A stretch of 64,000 bases of DNA from Novosphingobium meiothermophilum (GCF_003171715.1 NZ_QGHL01000007.1:1-64000); one strand, 5' to 3'. Shown: positions 24,298-34,300, counted from the stretch's first letter. Numbers and translations are program-made. The notes: generated by a model from the letters alone, not told the origin.

Positions 24298-25677
24298 TCA
24301 TTCTAGCGGCTTGGGACCGCTGCGCCAGCCACCGCCAAGCGCCCGGAACAACGCAACCTGCGCCTGCGCAACGGCGAGTTCGGACTGCGCCAGCGACAAC
24401 TCGGCCTGGGCCAGCGTGCGATCGGCGTCGATCCGCAGGAGCGGTGCCGCATCGCCAAGCCGGACGCGAGCCTCGGCGCGGCGGGCGTAGAGACGTCCTT
24501 CGGCGCGGGCCACGGTCAGCGCCCGGTTGCGGCGCACTTCGCCATCATAGGCCGCAAGCGCTGTCTCGACATCACGTAGCGCGCGGAGAACTGCGACATC
24601 CCATCCGGCCAGCGCTGCCCGCTCGGTCGCCTCGGCCTGTTCGATGCGCGCGCGGGCCGGGGCCTGGTTGGGGAAGGCCCAGCTCACCAGCGGTGACCCG
24701 GTTGCAGCCAGCCCCCCGCTCAACAGGCCCAGCGCGCCGCCGAGGTTGATGCGGGGGTAAAGATCGGCACGCGCCACGCCGATCCGCGCAGTGGCGGCAG
24801 CAAGGCGGCGTTCGGCCTCGCGGATGTCAGGGCGGCGCAGTAGCAAAGACGTGCCATCGCCGACGGGAGCCGCAGCGCGCAGTTTCGGCGGCGCTTCACA
24901 AACGACGGGATTGGTGCGGGCTTCGCCCGCCGGGCGTCCTGCGAGCGTGGTGAGGCGATAGCGCGCATTGGCCTGCGCGGCTTCCAGCGGTGCGATGGTC
25001 GCCCTGGTCGCCGCGACAAGGTTGGCGGCCTGCGAGACTTCCAGCGGGGAGACTTCGCCTGCCGCGAGCTGGCTGCGGGTGATGGTCAGCGCACGCTCCT
25101 GAAGTGCGACCTGTTCTCCCACGACGGCAAGGCTGCGGGTTGCGCCGCACAGATCGACATAAGCCAGAACCGTATCGGCGACGACCGCGACCTTTACCCC
25201 ATCAAGCGCAGCGGCCTGCGCCTCGGCATCCGCGCGGGAGGCCAGAGCACCCGAACGGAGCCGTCCGAACAGGTCTGCATCCCAGCTTGCCGTCACCGCC
25301 AGATCGTAGTCGGTGGTCGGCACATTGCCCGATGCGCTTGGCTGATTGGCGGGATTGTCGATGCCGAGACTGCTCTCGATGGTGGTCTGGGGCAGCCGTG
25401 CCGCTTGCGCCTGACGCAGCGCCGCGCGCGCGCCATCGAGATTGGCATAGGCCACCCTGAGGTCGGCATTGGCTGCGAGGCTGGCCTCCACGAGGCGATC
25501 AAGCACAGGATCATCATAGAGCCGCCACCAATCATCGGGCACCGGCTCGATCGAAGCGACCGGGAGGCTCGCGAACGGCCCGGCAGCCATCGCGGGATCG
25601 ATCTTGGTTGCCGCAGGTGGGGGCGTGGTTGCGCAGGCGGTCACCATCAGCGCCGCGAGGGGGGCAAAGCGCTTCAT
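24298..25677 (-). CDS. outer-membrane efflux lipoprotein, NodT/OprM type
   Basis: The start at 25677 makes an ATGA overlap with the permease gene. The 459-residue product has a lipoprotein signal ([20 protein letters not shown], lipobox VTAC) and the NodT-family layout. Visible blocks are [20 protein letters not shown] near residue 48, the long paired helices ([20 protein letters not shown]), [20 protein letters not shown] near the middle, and [14 protein letters not shown] near the end. It is the trimeric outer-membrane channel for the RND pump encoded just upstream. The two-component genes follow 4 bases later. Confidence 0.93.
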   Translation of the reverse strand: MKRFAPLAALMVTACATTPPPAATKIDPAMAAGPFASLPVASIEPVPDDWWRLYDDPVLDRLVEASLAANADLRVAYANLDGARAALRQAQAARLPQTTIESSLGIDNPANQPSASGNVPTTDYDLAVTASWDADLFGRLRSGALASRADAEAQAAALDGVKVAVVADTVLAYVDLCGATRSLAVVGEQVALQERALTITRSQLAAGEVSPLEVSQAANLVAATRATIAPLEAAQANARYRLTTLAGRPAGEARTNPVVCEAPPKLRAAAPVGDGTSLLLRRPDIREAERRLAAATARIGVARADLYPRINLGGALGLLSGGLAATGSPLVSWAFPNQAPARARIEQAEATERAALAGWDVAVLRALRDVETALAAYDGEVRRNRALTVARAEGRLYARRAEARVRLGDAAPLLRIDADRTLAQAELSLAQSELAVAQAQVALFRALGGGWRSGPKPLE

Positions 25678-28600
25678 GCCACCGCCTCCGCCAGTTCGGG
25701 CTCGGGTGTCGGGCGTTCCTTGCCGAAGCGGGCATAGAGCGCGGGCATCAGGAACAGGTTGAGCGCGGTAGACGAGATCAGGCCGCCGAGGATGACGATC
25801 GCCATCGGATGCTCGATCTCGTGACCCGGCTTGTCGCCCGCGATCACCAGCGGCACCAGCGCAAGCCCTGCGCACAGCGCAGTCATCAGGATCGGCACAA
25901 GACGCTCCTGCGCACCGCGAAGGATCAGGGCCGGGCCGAACGCCTCGCCCTCGAAACGCCGCAGGTGATCGTAATGCGAGAGCAGCATGATCCCGTTGCG
26001 CGCCGAAATCCCGATCACGGTGACAAAGCCGACCAGCGATCCCAGCGACAGAACCCCGCCAGTGAGCGCGACCCCGATAACCCCGCCGACCAGCGCAAAG
26101 GGCAGGCTGAGGCCCACCAGCGCAGTGATCCGAGCAGAGCGGAATTCCAGCCAGACGAGCAGCAGGATGCCGAACAGGCAGGCAAGGCCCACGGTCCACA
26201 GCCGCGAACGCGACTCCTTGAGCGCTGCGTATTCGCCGAGGATCTCGGGGTGATAGCCCGTGGCAAAGGGCACCTCGCCCACCGCCGCCTCGACCCCGCG
26301 CGCCACAGCGCCGAGATCGGCATCGCTGGCGATGTTGAGCGTGACATCAAGACGGCGCTGGCCGTCCTCGCGCTTGATCTCGTTGGGCGCGGGCACGATC
26401 ACCACATCCGCGACATCGCGCAGGCGCACCGGCGCGCCGACTGGAGTCTGGATCATTAGGTCGGCGAGCGCGTGCTGATCGCCGCGAATGGCTGGCTCGC
26501 CCCACAAGGCAACATCGAAAGCCTTTTGGTCGCGGTAGATTTCGCCCAGCTTCTCGCCCGCCACGAGAGTTTGCGCCTGCCGCCGCACCTCGCCCGGCGT
26601 GAGGCCCAGCGTGACCAGATCGGCCGCACGCGGGCGAATCTGGATCTGCGGCACGAGCACCTGCTGTTCGACCTTGAGATCGGTGACGCCGGGGATGCTG
26701 GCGACCTTGCCGCGCACCCGCTCGGCGGCGGCGCGCAGCTCGTCTTGGTCGGGGCCGTAAATCCGCACCACCACGGTCGCGCCTGCGCCCGAGAGCACTT
26801 CCTTGATGCGTTCGCGCAGATAGGTGAGCACGTCGCGGTAAAGGCCGGGATAGCCTTCAACCACTTCCTTGATGCGGGCGACGCTGGCGTCGTAGTCGGC
26901 CTCATCATCAAGGCTGATCCACAGCTCGGTGAAGTTCGGACCCACCACCTCGTCGGCAGCCTCGGCACGCCCGATATGCGCCCCGAAGTTGCGCACGCCG
27001 GGGATTGCTCGCAGCTCCTTCGAGGCGCGAATGGTGATGCGGTCCATCGCATCGATGCCGACGCCCGGCTTCTCGACGAAATGCATCAGGAAGTCGGTCT
27101 CGCGGAAGTCGGGCAGGAACTGGTCCTTGAATCCCAGGTAGCCCACGCCGGAAAGCAGCAGGCCGCCCGCGACGATGCCCATGGAAAGGCGAGGCCGGTC
27201 GATCAGCCGGGGTAGAACGCCAAGATAGCGCTGCTTGAGCGAGGCGACAAAGCGCGTGTCGCGATGCTCCTTCATGGGTGCATTCGGCAGCAGCATCAGA
27301 CACATCGCAGGCGTCACCACCAGCGCGACCAGCAGCGAGGCGGCAATCGCCAGCACATAGGCAATGGCGAGTGGCCGGAAGAACGTCCCCGCCACCCCGC
27401 CGAGGAAGAAGATCGGCAGGAACACCAGCATCACGATCAGCGAGGCGAAGACCACCGCCGTGCGCACTTCGAGCGAGGCCGAGAGCACCACGGCAAAAGC
27501 CGAGCGCGGATTGCCCGCCTCACGGTTCAGGCGGAGACGGCGGGCGATGTTCTCGACATCGATGATCGCATCATCGACCACCTCGCCAAGGGCAATCACC
27601 AGACCGGCGATCACCATCGTGTTGATCGTCGCCCCGCTCCACAGCAGCATGAGACCTGCCGCCAGCAGTGACAGCGGGATCGCTACAAGGCTGATCGTGG
27701 CCTGCCGCCAGTCGCGTGTGAACGCGAACAGCACGATCGCCACCAGCAGGCAGCCGATCATCAGCGCGCGGGTCAGGTTGTCGATCGACTTCTCGATGAA
27801 GGTTGCCGGACGGAAGATCGTGGTGTCGATCTTGACGTCCTTGAGGCCGGGCCGCAGCTCTTCGACCGCCGCCTCGACATCGCGGGTCAGCTGGAGCGTA
27901 TTGCCGGTCGGCTGCTTCTCGACGATCAGCATGATGCCCGGACCATCGTCGATGATCGCATTGCCGATGGGGGCGGCAAAGCCATCGGTCACCCGCGCGA
28001 CATCCCCCACCCGCACCGGCGCATCGCCTGCGATCTTGATGACAGTGCGGGATAGGTCCTCGGCGGTCTGGATCGCACCTGCCTGCTGAACGGGTAGCCG
28101 CTGGTTGGGCGTATCGACAAAGCCGCCGCCGCCGACCAGCACCGCATCGCCTGTCGCTGCGCGCAGTTCGGCCAGCGTGACGCCCGAGGCTTGCAGCCGG
28201 TCGGGATCGGCCAGAACCTGCAACTGCCGGTCGCGGTAGCCCCACACGGCGACATTGGCGACGCCCGGCACCGACATCAGCTTGGGCCGGATCGTCCAGC
28301 GCACCAGCTCGGACAGCTGCATCTGATCAAGCTTCTTGGAGGATATGCCGATCTTCATCGCCCGGCTCGTGGACGACAGCGGCGGCAGCATCACCGGCGG
28401 GCGGGCAGCGGCGGGCAGTCGTGCCTGCACCTGCGCCACGCGCTCCTGCACCAGCTGGCGGGCGCGGATCACATCGGTGCCGCGCTCGAACAGGATCGTC
28501 ACCGAGGAGAGGCCCAGCACCGACTTCGAACGCAAGGTTGCCAGATCGGGCACGCCGTTGACCGCGGTTTCGATCGGCACCGTGATCAGGCTTTCAACCT

Positions 28601-28778
28601 CCTCGGTCGACAGGCCCGGCGCTTCGGTCTGGATCTCGACGATAGGCGGAGCGAACTCGGGGAAGACATCCAGCGGCACATCGGCAGACGCTCGCAGGCC
28701 AAGCACCACCAAGAGCGCCGCCATCGCAAGCACCAGCACGCGCTGCTTGAGCGCGGAGCGAACCAGCCAGGCGAGCAT
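25674..28778 (-). CDS. RND efflux permease, heavy-metal (CzcA/CusA) type
   Basis: This 1034-residue inner-membrane proton antiporter has the RND build: helix 1 near residues 10-30, two large periplasmic loops, and helices around residues 340-480 and 870-1020. The helix-4 motif is [19 protein letters not shown] near residue 404. The D-x-A-I-I-x-V-E-N pattern is that of the heavy-metal group, not the drug group (HAE). It opens with [15 protein letters not shown] and [20 protein letters not shown], both typical of CzcA/CusA. The methionine triplet that defines copper/silver CusA is not evident, so the substrate is uncertain. It overlaps the fusion protein gene and the outer-membrane gene by 4 bases each. 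Confidence 0.93.
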   Translation of the reverse strand: MLAWLVRSALKQRVLVLAMAALLVVLGLRASADVPLDVFPEFAPPIVEIQTEAPGLSTEEVESLITVPIETAVNGVPDLATLRSKSVLGLSSVTILFERGTDVIRARQLVQERVAQVQARLPAAARPPVMLPPLSSTSRAMKIGISSKKLDQMQLSELVRWTIRPKLMSVPGVANVAVWGYRDRQLQVLADPDRLQASGVTLAELRAATGDAVLVGGGGFVDTPNQRLPVQQAGAIQTAEDLSRTVIKIAGDAPVRVGDVARVTDGFAAPIGNAIIDDGPGIMLIVEKQPTGNTLQLTRDVEAAVEELRPGLKDVKIDTTIFRPATFIEKSIDNLTRALMIGCLLVAIVLFAFTRDWRQATISLVAIPLSLLAAGLMLLWSGATINTMVIAGLVIALGEVVDDAIIDVENIARRLRLNREAGNPRSAFAVVLSASLEVRTAVVFASLIVMLVFLPIFFLGGVAGTFFRPLAIAYVLAIAASLLVALVVTPAMCLMLLPNAPMKEHRDTRFVASLKQRYLGVLPRLIDRPRLSMGIVAGGLLLSGVGYLGFKDQFLPDFRETDFLMHFVEKPGVGIDAMDRITIRASKELRAIPGVRNFGAHIGRAEAADEVVGPNFTELWISLDDEADYDASVARIKEVVEGYPGLYRDVLTYLRERIKEVLSGAGATVVVRIYGPDQDELRAAAERVRGKVASIPGVTDLKVEQQVLVPQIQIRPRAADLVTLGLTPGEVRRQAQTLVAGEKLGEIYRDQKAFDVALWGEPAIRGDQHALADLMIQTPVGAPVRLRDVADVVIVPAPNEIKREDGQRRLDVTLNIASDADLGAVARGVEAAVGEVPFATGYHPEILGEYAALKESRSRLWTVGLACLFGILLLVWLEFRSARITALVGLSLPFALVGGVIGVALTGGVLSLGSLVGFVTVIGISARNGIMLLSHYDHLRRFEGEAFGPALILRGAQERLVPILMTALCAGLALVPLVIAGDKPGHEIEHPMAIVILGGLISSTALNLFLMPALYARFGKERPTPEPELAEAVA

Positions 28779-29767
28779 CAGTGCGCGACCCCAAACTCGG
28801 TGCCGAACAGCTCAGCCGCACCTGCCGTGACCACCAGCGTGCCGGGACGCAAACCCCGCGAGAGGATCGCACGACCATCTTCGGTTGCGGCAACCTCGAC
28901 CCGCTGGCGCACGTAGGTGTCGGCCTCGGTCTTGGCATAGACCCATTCGCCGCCATAGATGTCGCGCAGGATTGCGGAGGTCGGCACGGACAGCCCTTCG
29001 CTTCGCCCACCAGCGAGCGGGAGCGCGACGCTGACCCGCTGGCCGACACGATAGGCCCGATCACGATTGTCGAGCGCGAAATAGAGATCGACGGTGCCAG
29101 CGACTGCGTTCGCCGATGGCGGCGCATCGACGGGCCGCGCCGATCGTTTCGCGCCGTCCTGTCCAAGCGGCGAGATCAGCGCCGACTGGCCTTGTTGCAG
29201 CCCGGCAAGATCGCTCCCGAACACCGGCACCCGAACCCAGACGTAGCGCTGGTTGCCAAGGCTCGCCACCGCTGGCCCGAGCAGGCGGCGCTGGGCCGCA
29301 GCCGCGTCCGCAGCAGCCTTTGCCGCACCGAGCGCCGCCGTCGCTTCATCACGCGCGCGAATGCTGCCCGCTTCCTCATCGACCAGAGCCGAGGCACGAT
29401 CATAGGCGACGCGCGCCAAGGCCAGCTGCGCCCGTGCCCGCGCAAGTTCGCCATCGGCAGCGACCTGCTGAGCCGAGAGCTGTTGCAGATTGCTGGCAGA
29501 ATTGATGGGCGCGCCGCCGACACCCGCTGGGATGACGATCTCGCCGCTCGTCATTCGCATCACGGAAGCGGTGCCCGTCCCGATCCGCTCGGTCACAATC
29601 CCAAGCCGCTTCTGCGCTTCCGGTGTGAGCTTCAGGCGGACAAGCTCGGTTTCGTGGGCGACCGCCTCGCTGTGAACTGGCGGCTTGGGCGGCGAGGCAG
29701 GCTCGCTTCCGCAGGCGGTCAGCAGGACGGCAGGGACGATAGGAACAAAAATCAGACGAATATGCAT
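28778..29767 (-). CDS. membrane fusion (adaptor) lipoprotein of the efflux pump
   Basis: The 329-residue product has a lipoprotein signal ([20 protein letters not shown]). The adaptor fold follows: a lipoyl-like half, a helical hairpin ([20 protein letters not shown]), and a beta-barrel half with [20 protein letters not shown]. The C-terminal membrane-proximal part has [20 protein letters not shown]. The start is uncertain: ATG 29767 gives a clean lipoprotein signal but its upstream GAAGGG is too close; ATG 29791 adds eight residues. It is the first gene of the efflux operon. No N-terminal metal-binding His/Met region is seen. Confidence 0.88.
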   Translation of the reverse strand: MHIRLIFVPIVPAVLLTACGSEPASPPKPPVHSEAVAHETELVRLKLTPEAQKRLGIVTERIGTGTASVMRMTSGEIVIPAGVGGAPINSASNLQQLSAQQVAADGELARARAQLALARVAYDRASALVDEEAGSIRARDEATAALGAAKAAADAAAAQRRLLGPAVASLGNQRYVWVRVPVFGSDLAGLQQGQSALISPLGQDGAKRSARPVDAPPSANAVAGTVDLYFALDNRDRAYRVGQRVSVALPLAGGRSEGLSVPTSAILRDIYGGEWVYAKTEADTYVRQRVEVAATEDGRAILSRGLRPGTLVVTAGAAELFGTEFGVAH

Positions 29768-29987
29768 ACCCTTCGCATAAAGCGTCAGCATTGGGGCAAC
29801 GTTGGCGCTGCTATACGATTTCCCAATGTGCAGCTGCGCGGCAGGTGTGACCCGATGCAAAAGTGAAATCGAGGCTGTTGGTAGCAGGCAGCTGACATCG
29901 GTTGGCGCTCCACACGCTCCCAGACACGGTCGCGTCCGCCCCTGACCAATGCGGTCAATCGGTATCCCATTCAGGAATGAGTGTTAT

Positions 29988-30231
29988 GTCCCACTTCGCC
30001 CGCTACATGGAAACTGGCTGTGGTCGACCAAGTTAAGTCCCACATAGCCTTCGGTCATGTCCCCCGGTGTGGTATTTGCGCATCCCACTTGTCAGGGCTT
30101 GAACCAGCGGCTGTCGCTTCGGTTATGCATAGGTTTGGATGTGGATCCTGTACCTGTTCAGGTCGGATAAAACGCCCAAAGCGAACAACTGTACGTCGCA
30201 GCGAGTCCATTATGTGGGAGGAAATGTGGGA
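29988..30231. repeat. scattered GTGGGA motifs in both orientations
   Basis: GTCCCAC occurs at 29988-29994 and 30037-30043, TCCCAC at 30083-30088, and GTGGGA in tandem at 30214-30219 and 30226-30231 (12-base period). The first three are on one strand and the last two on the other. Such clusters of short sites on both strands resemble integrase arm sites or regulator sites, but no function is shown. Confidence 0.45.
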
Positions 30232-30252
30232 GAATTTAGCTGGTAATACATT

Positions 30253-30266
30253 ATTTATCCATAAAT
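30253..30266. promoter_or_regulatory. AT-rich palindrome upstream of the hydrolase gene
   Basis: ATTTAT-CC-ATAAAT is a perfect 6-base inverted repeat with a 2-base centre in an AT-rich patch, about 150 bases upstream of the hydrolase start. It looks like a repressor site or part of a recombination site. Confidence 0.35.
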
Positions 30267-30415
30267 TTCAGCACTTAAGGGGATAGTTCGGTACAAGCCC
30301 TGTCCACCACCCAGCCCATTGCATTCACCACCCGGCCGATTGCAATTATGCCGCCATCTTAACTGTGCGGTTAAGAATCGTTGCGTGGCGAGATGGCATG
30401 GGCCAGCTTTGCCGG

Positions 30416-31303
30416 ATGAGGACGATCCGCATTCCTGTTGATGGCGGTCTTGCCATTGTTGCCGACGAGATGGGGCCGCGCTCCGGTGCCACTGCCATTC
30501 TGGGGCATGGAGGCGGGCAGACGCGGCATAGCTGGGACCGTGCCGGCGATGAACTGGCCAGCGCGGGTTATCACGTCATCAATTACGATCTGCTCGGCCA
30601 TGGCGAAAGCGACTGGGAGCCGGACGGCGACTATTCCTACGTGCGCCGCGCAGCCGACCTTGCCCGGTTGCGGCAGCTTGCCGGACCGCGCTGCGCCTTT
30701 GTCGGGGCCTCGCTCGGCGGATTGTCGGGCATGGCGGCCGCATCGCTGGGGGTAGTGCCAGATGCGCTGGTGCTGGTCGATGTGGTCGCACGCCTTTCTG
30801 CCGCGGGTGTCGAGAGGATCGTCGGGTTCATGACGGCGCATCCCGATGGTTTCGCATCGCTGGAGCAGGCAGCCGATGCCATTTCGGCCTATTACCCAGA
30901 CCGTCCGCGTCCGGCCCGGCTCGATGGCTTGCGCAGGAACCTGCGCGAGGGGCCCGACGGGCGGTTCTACTGGCACTGGGATCCGAAGTTCCTTGTTGGC
31001 GGACGTGGCCACGGCTCGCTTGAGGAGCTGCTTGGCAAGGCCGACTGGATGCACCGTGTGCCCACCCTCCTGGTGCGGGGTCTCAAATCGGACATCGTCA
31101 CCGACGAGGGCGTTGCCGATCTTGCCGCGCGCATACCCGGTCTGGAGGTGGCGGACATCGGCGGTGCCGGACACATGGTGGCGGGCGATCGCAATGACCA
31201 GTTCAATGCTGCTGTCATTGCCTTTCTGACGCGCGTCATGCCGCCTTGTCCCCGCGACAGCCAGCGCGTAGATGGGGCGCATGTCAGGCGAGATATTCGA
31301 TAA
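30416..31303 (+). CDS. alpha/beta-fold hydrolase
   Basis: The 295-residue product has the alpha/beta hydrolase layout: oxyanion block [12 protein letters not shown] near residue 38, nucleophile elbow GASLGG near residue 100, and catalytic His in GAGHMVAGD near the end. A cap region lies between about 130 and 195. It resembles peroxidase/lipase-like hydrolases; the substrate is not known. The start could be ATG 30416, ATG 30398 or GTG 30365; I chose the ATG where homology-like sequence begins ([11 protein letters not shown]). Its end overlaps the psd start by 23 bases in another frame, so the two may be coupled. Confidence 0.85.
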   Translation: MRTIRIPVDGGLAIVADEMGPRSGATAILGHGGGQTRHSWDRAGDELASAGYHVINYDLLGHGESDWEPDGDYSYVRRAADLARLRQLAGPRCAFVGASLGGLSGMAAASLGVVPDALVLVDVVARLSAAGVERIVGFMTAHPDGFASLEQAADAISAYYPDRPRPARLDGLRRNLREGPDGRFYWHWDPKFLVGGRGHGSLEELLGKADWMHRVPTLLVRGLKSDIVTDEGVADLAARIPGLEVADIGGAGHMVAGDRNDQFNAAVIAFLTRVMPPCPRDSQRVDGAHVRRDIR

Positions 31304-32030
31304 CCGCGGTCGCGGCACCGCCGGATGGTCATGGCCGTCCATCCACCCCGAAGGACGCAAGTTCGGCCTCATCACCGCAGCGCTCAGCGCCGGGGCGGCG
31401 TTCATGGCATGGGAAACCATTGCCTGGCCGCTGGCCTTTCTGACGCTGGGGGTGCTTGCCTTCTTCCGCGATCCGGTGCGCGTGACCCCGCGGGATGACA
31501 GGTATGTCGTTGCGCCCGCGGATGGTCTGATCACGCTGATCCAGAAGGTTCCTCCCCCGCGTGAATTGTGCGTCGATGATGGCAGCGGTGTTCGCGGAAT
31601 GGGAGATGAACCGGTCACGCGGGTGTCGATCTTCATGTCGGTGTTTGACGTGCACATCAACCGGACCCCGATTGCCGGGACCGTTCGCCGGGTGGTCTAT
31701 ATCCCCGGAAAGTTCCTCAATGCCGATCTCGACAAGGCCAGCGAGGAGAACGAACGCCAGCATTTTCTGGTCGAGCGCAGCGACGGGGTGCAGATCGGCT
31801 TCACCCAGATTGCCGGACTGGTGGCGCGGCGCATCGTGCCGTTCGTGAAGGGCGGCGACATTGTCGCGGTTGGCCAGCGCGTCGGCCTGATCCGCTTCGG
31901 CAGCCGCGTCGATGTCTATCTGCCAGCCGGCACCGAGCCAAAGGTTCTGGTGGGCCAGAAGACGATCGCCGGCGAAACGATCCTCGCCGAAATCGGTGCC
32001 GCGCCGCTGATCGAGGGTATCGGCCAGTGA
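31281..32030 (+). CDS. psd: phosphatidylserine decarboxylase proenzyme
   Basis: Psd turns phosphatidylserine into phosphatidylethanolamine in the inner membrane. The 249-residue product is the short alphaproteobacterial form: N-terminal hydrophobic segment ([20 protein letters not shown]), then [38 protein letters not shown], and IGAAPLIEG at the end. The self-cleavage site is the Gly-Ser of [11 protein letters not shown] near residue 208, where the pyruvoyl group forms. An in-frame ATG at 31272 is possible. pssA follows 25 bases later, making the classical phosphatidylethanolamine pathway pair. Confidence 0.96.
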   Translation: MSGEIFDNRGRGTAGWSWPSIHPEGRKFGLITAALSAGAAFMAWETIAWPLAFLTLGVLAFFRDPVRVTPRDDRYVVAPADGLITLIQKVPPPRELCVDDGSGVRGMGDEPVTRVSIFMSVFDVHINRTPIAGTVRRVVYIPGKFLNADLDKASEENERQHFLVERSDGVQIGFTQIAGLVARRIVPFVKGGDIVAVGQRVGLIRFGSRVDVYLPAGTEPKVLVGQKTIAGETILAEIGAAPLIEGIGQ

Positions 32031-32055
32031 CAGCGGCTGCGCGGGGCATTGCCCG

Positions 32056-32898
32056 GTGAACGGCGAGGACGGTCAGGAGACGAGGTCGCGCGGGCGGCTT
32101 CCCGGCGGGCTGACGCTGCGCGCCATGACGCCCAATGCCATTACCACCGCCGCGCTCTGTTCGGGGCTTACCGGCATCCGCTTTGCCGTGACTGCCGCAT
32201 CGGGGACCGATCCGGTTCAGGTTGCCGAAGACTGGCGCAAGGCTGTGGCCGCCGTGATCATTGCCGGGATGCTCGACGGGATCGACGGGCGGATCGCGCG
32301 GCTGCTCAAGGCCCAGTCGCGTTTCGGCGCCGAACTCGACAGTCTGGCCGACAATGTATCGTTCGGAGTGGCGCCCGCCCTTATCCTGTTCCTGTGGTCG
32401 TTGCAGGACGCCCCGCGCATGGGCTGGTTCGCCGCGCTTGCAGTGGCCATCGCCTGCGCCCTTCGCCTTGCGCGCTTCAACGCCCGCATCGATGTCGAGG
32501 AACAGCCTCACAAGTCGGCCGGGTTCCTTACTGGCGTGCCCGCACCGGTCGGGGCGGGGCTGGCCTTCCTGCCGCTCTATCTGTGGATCGCCACTGGCCA
32601 TCCCACGTTCCGCGAGCCGCTTCTGGTTGGCCCTTGGCTGGTGCTGATCGCGTTCCTGATGATTTCGAATCTTGCCACGCTGAGCTGGTCTTCGCTGCGA
32701 CCGCGGCGCAACGTGCGCCTTGAACTCATGGCGCTGGCCGGTCTGGTCATTGCGGCGCTGCTGACCGAGCCATGGCTCACGCTGTCGGCGATCTGCGTGG
32801 TCTATCTTCTGCTGATCCCGGTCGGGGTGATGCGCTATGCGCGGGTCAGGCGGCAGCGCGCAGGTGTCGCGAAGGCCGAGCCGCTTCCCCCGGCCTGA
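32056..32898 (+). CDS. pssA: CDP-diacylglycerol-serine O-phosphatidyltransferase
   Basis: PssA makes phosphatidylserine from CDP-diacylglycerol and serine, feeding Psd. The 280-residue membrane enzyme has the CDP-alcohol phosphatidyltransferase motif D-G-x-x-A-R-x8-G-x3-D-x3-D: DGIDGRIARLLK followed by FGAELDSLADNV, near residues 74-97. About six membrane helices follow. The start is GTG 32056, since no in-frame ATG precedes the conserved region closely. The substrate CDP-diacylglycerol comes from CdsA, encoded about 5 kb downstream. Confidence 0.95.
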   Translation: MNGEDGQETRSRGRLPGGLTLRAMTPNAITTAALCSGLTGIRFAVTAASGTDPVQVAEDWRKAVAAVIIAGMLDGIDGRIARLLKAQSRFGAELDSLADNVSFGVAPALILFLWSLQDAPRMGWFAALAVAIACALRLARFNARIDVEEQPHKSAGFLTGVPAPVGAGLAFLPLYLWIATGHPTFREPLLVGPWLVLIAFLMISNLATLSWSSLRPRRNVRLELMALAGLVIAALLTEPWLTLSAICVVYLLLIPVGVMRYARVRRQRAGVAKAEPLPPA

Positions 32899-33136
32899 AG
32901 GCGCGCTGGCCATGCCGCCGCGCCGCAGGCATGGCGGCAATTATGGCTTGGGTGCGTGCAGGGGCCGGGCCGTGGCTTGTGATCTGCACCAGAAACTCCC
33001 GGTCGGCGCGCAGAGACCGATATTCGGCCCACAAGGCGGCGATCTGCGCCCCGCGCCCGTGCATTGTGGCAAGGATGGCCGCAACCGCTATCAAGGCGGC
33101 AAGAGCAAACGCGAGAGTGCAGAGCAGGGCAAGCAT
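32846..33136 (-). CDS. small single-helix membrane protein, unknown
   Basis: The 96-residue product starts with a membrane helix (MLALLCTLAFALAALIAVAA), then a charged helical stretch (AALWAEYRSLRADREFLVQI), and ends in a basic tail. Its end overlaps the pssA end by 53 bases in the convergent direction. I do not recognise the family, but the sharp signal-anchor and charged helix look real. A start at ATG 33136 is chosen over the open frame upstream. Confidence 0.55.
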   Translation of the reverse strand: MLALLCTLAFALAALIAVAAILATMHGRGAQIAALWAEYRSLRADREFLVQITSHGPAPARTQAIIAAMPAARRHGQRAFRPGEAARPSRHLRAAA

Positions 33137-33179
33137 TGCAGGTTTCCTTGTCTTTCCGTGCGGACCCGGTTTTTGCACC

Positions 33180-33202
33180 TTTCCACAAAACCCTGTGGAT
33201 AA
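33180..33202. promoter_or_regulatory. facing DnaA-box-like sites
   Basis: TGTGGATAA at 33194-33202 is the exact complement of the DnaA consensus TTATCCACA. TTTCCACA lies opposite it at 33180-33187, with a 6-base spacer. The two arms can also pair as a hairpin (TCCACA/TGTGGA). It lies in the 396-base stretch between the small membrane gene and rpsB. Confidence 0.45.
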
Positions 33203-33261
33203 CCTGTGGTTTACGATATGGTTCCGAACAGAATGTTTCGTGATTCGATCATGAGATAAAT

Positions 33262-33276
33262 GTTCCCTCTTTGTTC
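33262..33276 (+). promoter_or_regulatory. LexA-type box (GTTC-N7-GTTC)
   Basis: GTTC-CCTCTTT-GTTC fits the alphaproteobacterial LexA consensus exactly. It lies 257 bases before rpsB and 126 bases upstream of the leftward small membrane gene (32846-33136). The latter would be the more natural target. Chance occurrence is possible. Confidence 0.4.
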
Positions 33277-33410
33277 CAAGGCGTCAAGCGGAAAAATCCG
33301 TAATCCCCGTCCTTGCGCATCGCATATCCATGCCGCTTGGCGGGATTTGACGAGAATCGGGCTGGATTTCGCCCGGTCACTGCTCTAATGGCGCAGAGCC
33401 GGAACGAACG

Positions 33411-33431
33411 GGGCGAATCCCTCGCCCTTTT
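33411..33431 (+). terminator. hairpin plus T run in the rpsB leader
   Basis: GGGCGA / TCGCCC (6 base pairs, 5-base loop) followed by TTTT ends about 100 bases before rpsB. It is a small intrinsic terminator or attenuator. If the rpsB promoter lies upstream of it, it could control the ribosomal operon; if not, it isolates the operon. Confidence 0.45.
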
Positions 33432-33532
33432 CCGAACGGCAATCCACACGGGAAGCGCACATACCGGTGCCGCCAGCGGGGTCTCCGCAGCGGTTCCAGC
33501 GTCCCGGAGGCACAACCGGAAAGGAATTATCC

Positions 33533-34288
33533 ATGGCGGCACCTGTCGTCACGATGCATCAGCTTATCGAAGCCGGGGCCCACTTCGGCCACCAGACCCA
33601 CCGCTGGAACCCGCGGATGAAGCCGTATATCTTCGGCGCGCGCAACGGCATCCACATTCTCGACCTGTCGCAGACGGTTCCGCTGTTTGCCCGCGCGCTG
33701 GAGTTCATCTCGGCGACCGTGCAGGCGGGCGGCAAGGTGCTGTTTGTCGGCACCAAGCGTCAGGCGCAGGAACCCATCGCCGAAGCCGCACGCGCTTCGG
33801 GCCAGCACTACGTGAACCACCGCTGGCTGGGCGGGATGCTGACCAACTGGAAGACCATTTCCGGCTCGATCAAGCGCTTCAAGGCTCTGGAAGAGCAGCT
33901 TGCCGGCGACACCACCGGCCTCACCAAGAAGGAAGTCCTCCAGCTCACGCGCGAGCGTGACAAGTTGCAGCTTTCGCTCGGCGGCATCCGCGACATGGGC
34001 GGCATTCCCGACGTCATGTTCGTGATTGATGCCAACAAGGAAGAGCTGGCGATCAAGGAAGCGAACGTCCTTGGCATTCCGGTTGTCGCCATTCTCGATT
34101 CGAACGTCTCGCCCGATGGCATCGCGTTCCCGGTTCCGGCCAACGACGACGCCAGCCGTGCCATCCGTCTCTACTGCGAAGCGGTTGCCGCTGCTGCCAC
34201 CAAGGGTGGCCGCGATGCCGCGATCGCTTCGGGTGCCGATCTTGGCGCCATGGACGAGCCGCTGGCCGAAGAAGCTGCTGAAGCCTGA
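33533..34288 (+). CDS. rpsB: 30S ribosomal protein S2
   Basis: S2 belongs to the small ribosomal subunit. The 251-residue product has the family blocks [58 protein letters not shown], and [13 protein letters not shown] purine-rich site (GGAAAGGA) lies before ATG 33533. tsf follows 123 bases later, the order conserved in most bacteria. Autoregulation of rpsB through its leader is known in enterobacteria; two hairpins after the gene may set the rpsB/tsf ratio here. Confidence 0.98.
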   Translation: MAAPVVTMHQLIEAGAHFGHQTHRWNPRMKPYIFGARNGIHILDLSQTVPLFARALEFISATVQAGGKVLFVGTKRQAQEPIAEAARASGQHYVNHRWLGGMLTNWKTISGSIKRFKALEEQLAGDTTGLTKKEVLQLTRERDKLQLSLGGIRDMGGIPDVMFVIDANKEELAIKEANVLGIPVVAILDSNVSPDGIAFPVPANDDASRAIRLYCEAVAAAATKGGRDAAIASGADLGAMDEPLAEEAAEA

Positions 34289-34300
34289 TCCGGTTCTTGC

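Larger units (their letters stand above)
29792..30364. other. non-coding stretch between efflux operon and core genes
   Basis: About 570 bases with no convincing gene. The left end must hold the efflux operon promoter (leftward). The middle contains repeated GTGGGA motifs (separate entry). The right part is AT-rich, with a palindrome at 30253-30266 (ATTTAT-CC-ATAAAT). Base composition differs from both flanks. Accessory genes lie on one side and conserved core genes on the other, so this is the best place for the right end of the inserted element. No integrase gene is present. Confidence 0.6.

Noticed and set aside
30060..30130. GGTTCAAGCCC on the minus strand, resembling the T arm of a tRNA or tmRNA, as a possible attachment site
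   Set aside because: The flanking bases cannot form the 5-base-pair T stem, and no acceptor stem or CCA end follows.
29981..30286. 101-codon plus-strand open frame in the boundary region
   Set aside because: It crosses the repeated motifs and AT-rich palindrome, has no ribosome binding site and no protein-like pattern.
30365..30415. Earlier starts (GTG 30365, ATG 30398) for the alpha/beta hydrolase
   Set aside because: The extra residues are not hydrolase-like, and the conserved fold begins at ATG 30416; kept only as alternatives.
33249..33542. 97-codon minus-strand frame upstream of rpsB
   Set aside because: It overlaps the LexA-type box, the leader hairpin and the rpsB start, and has no recognisable features.
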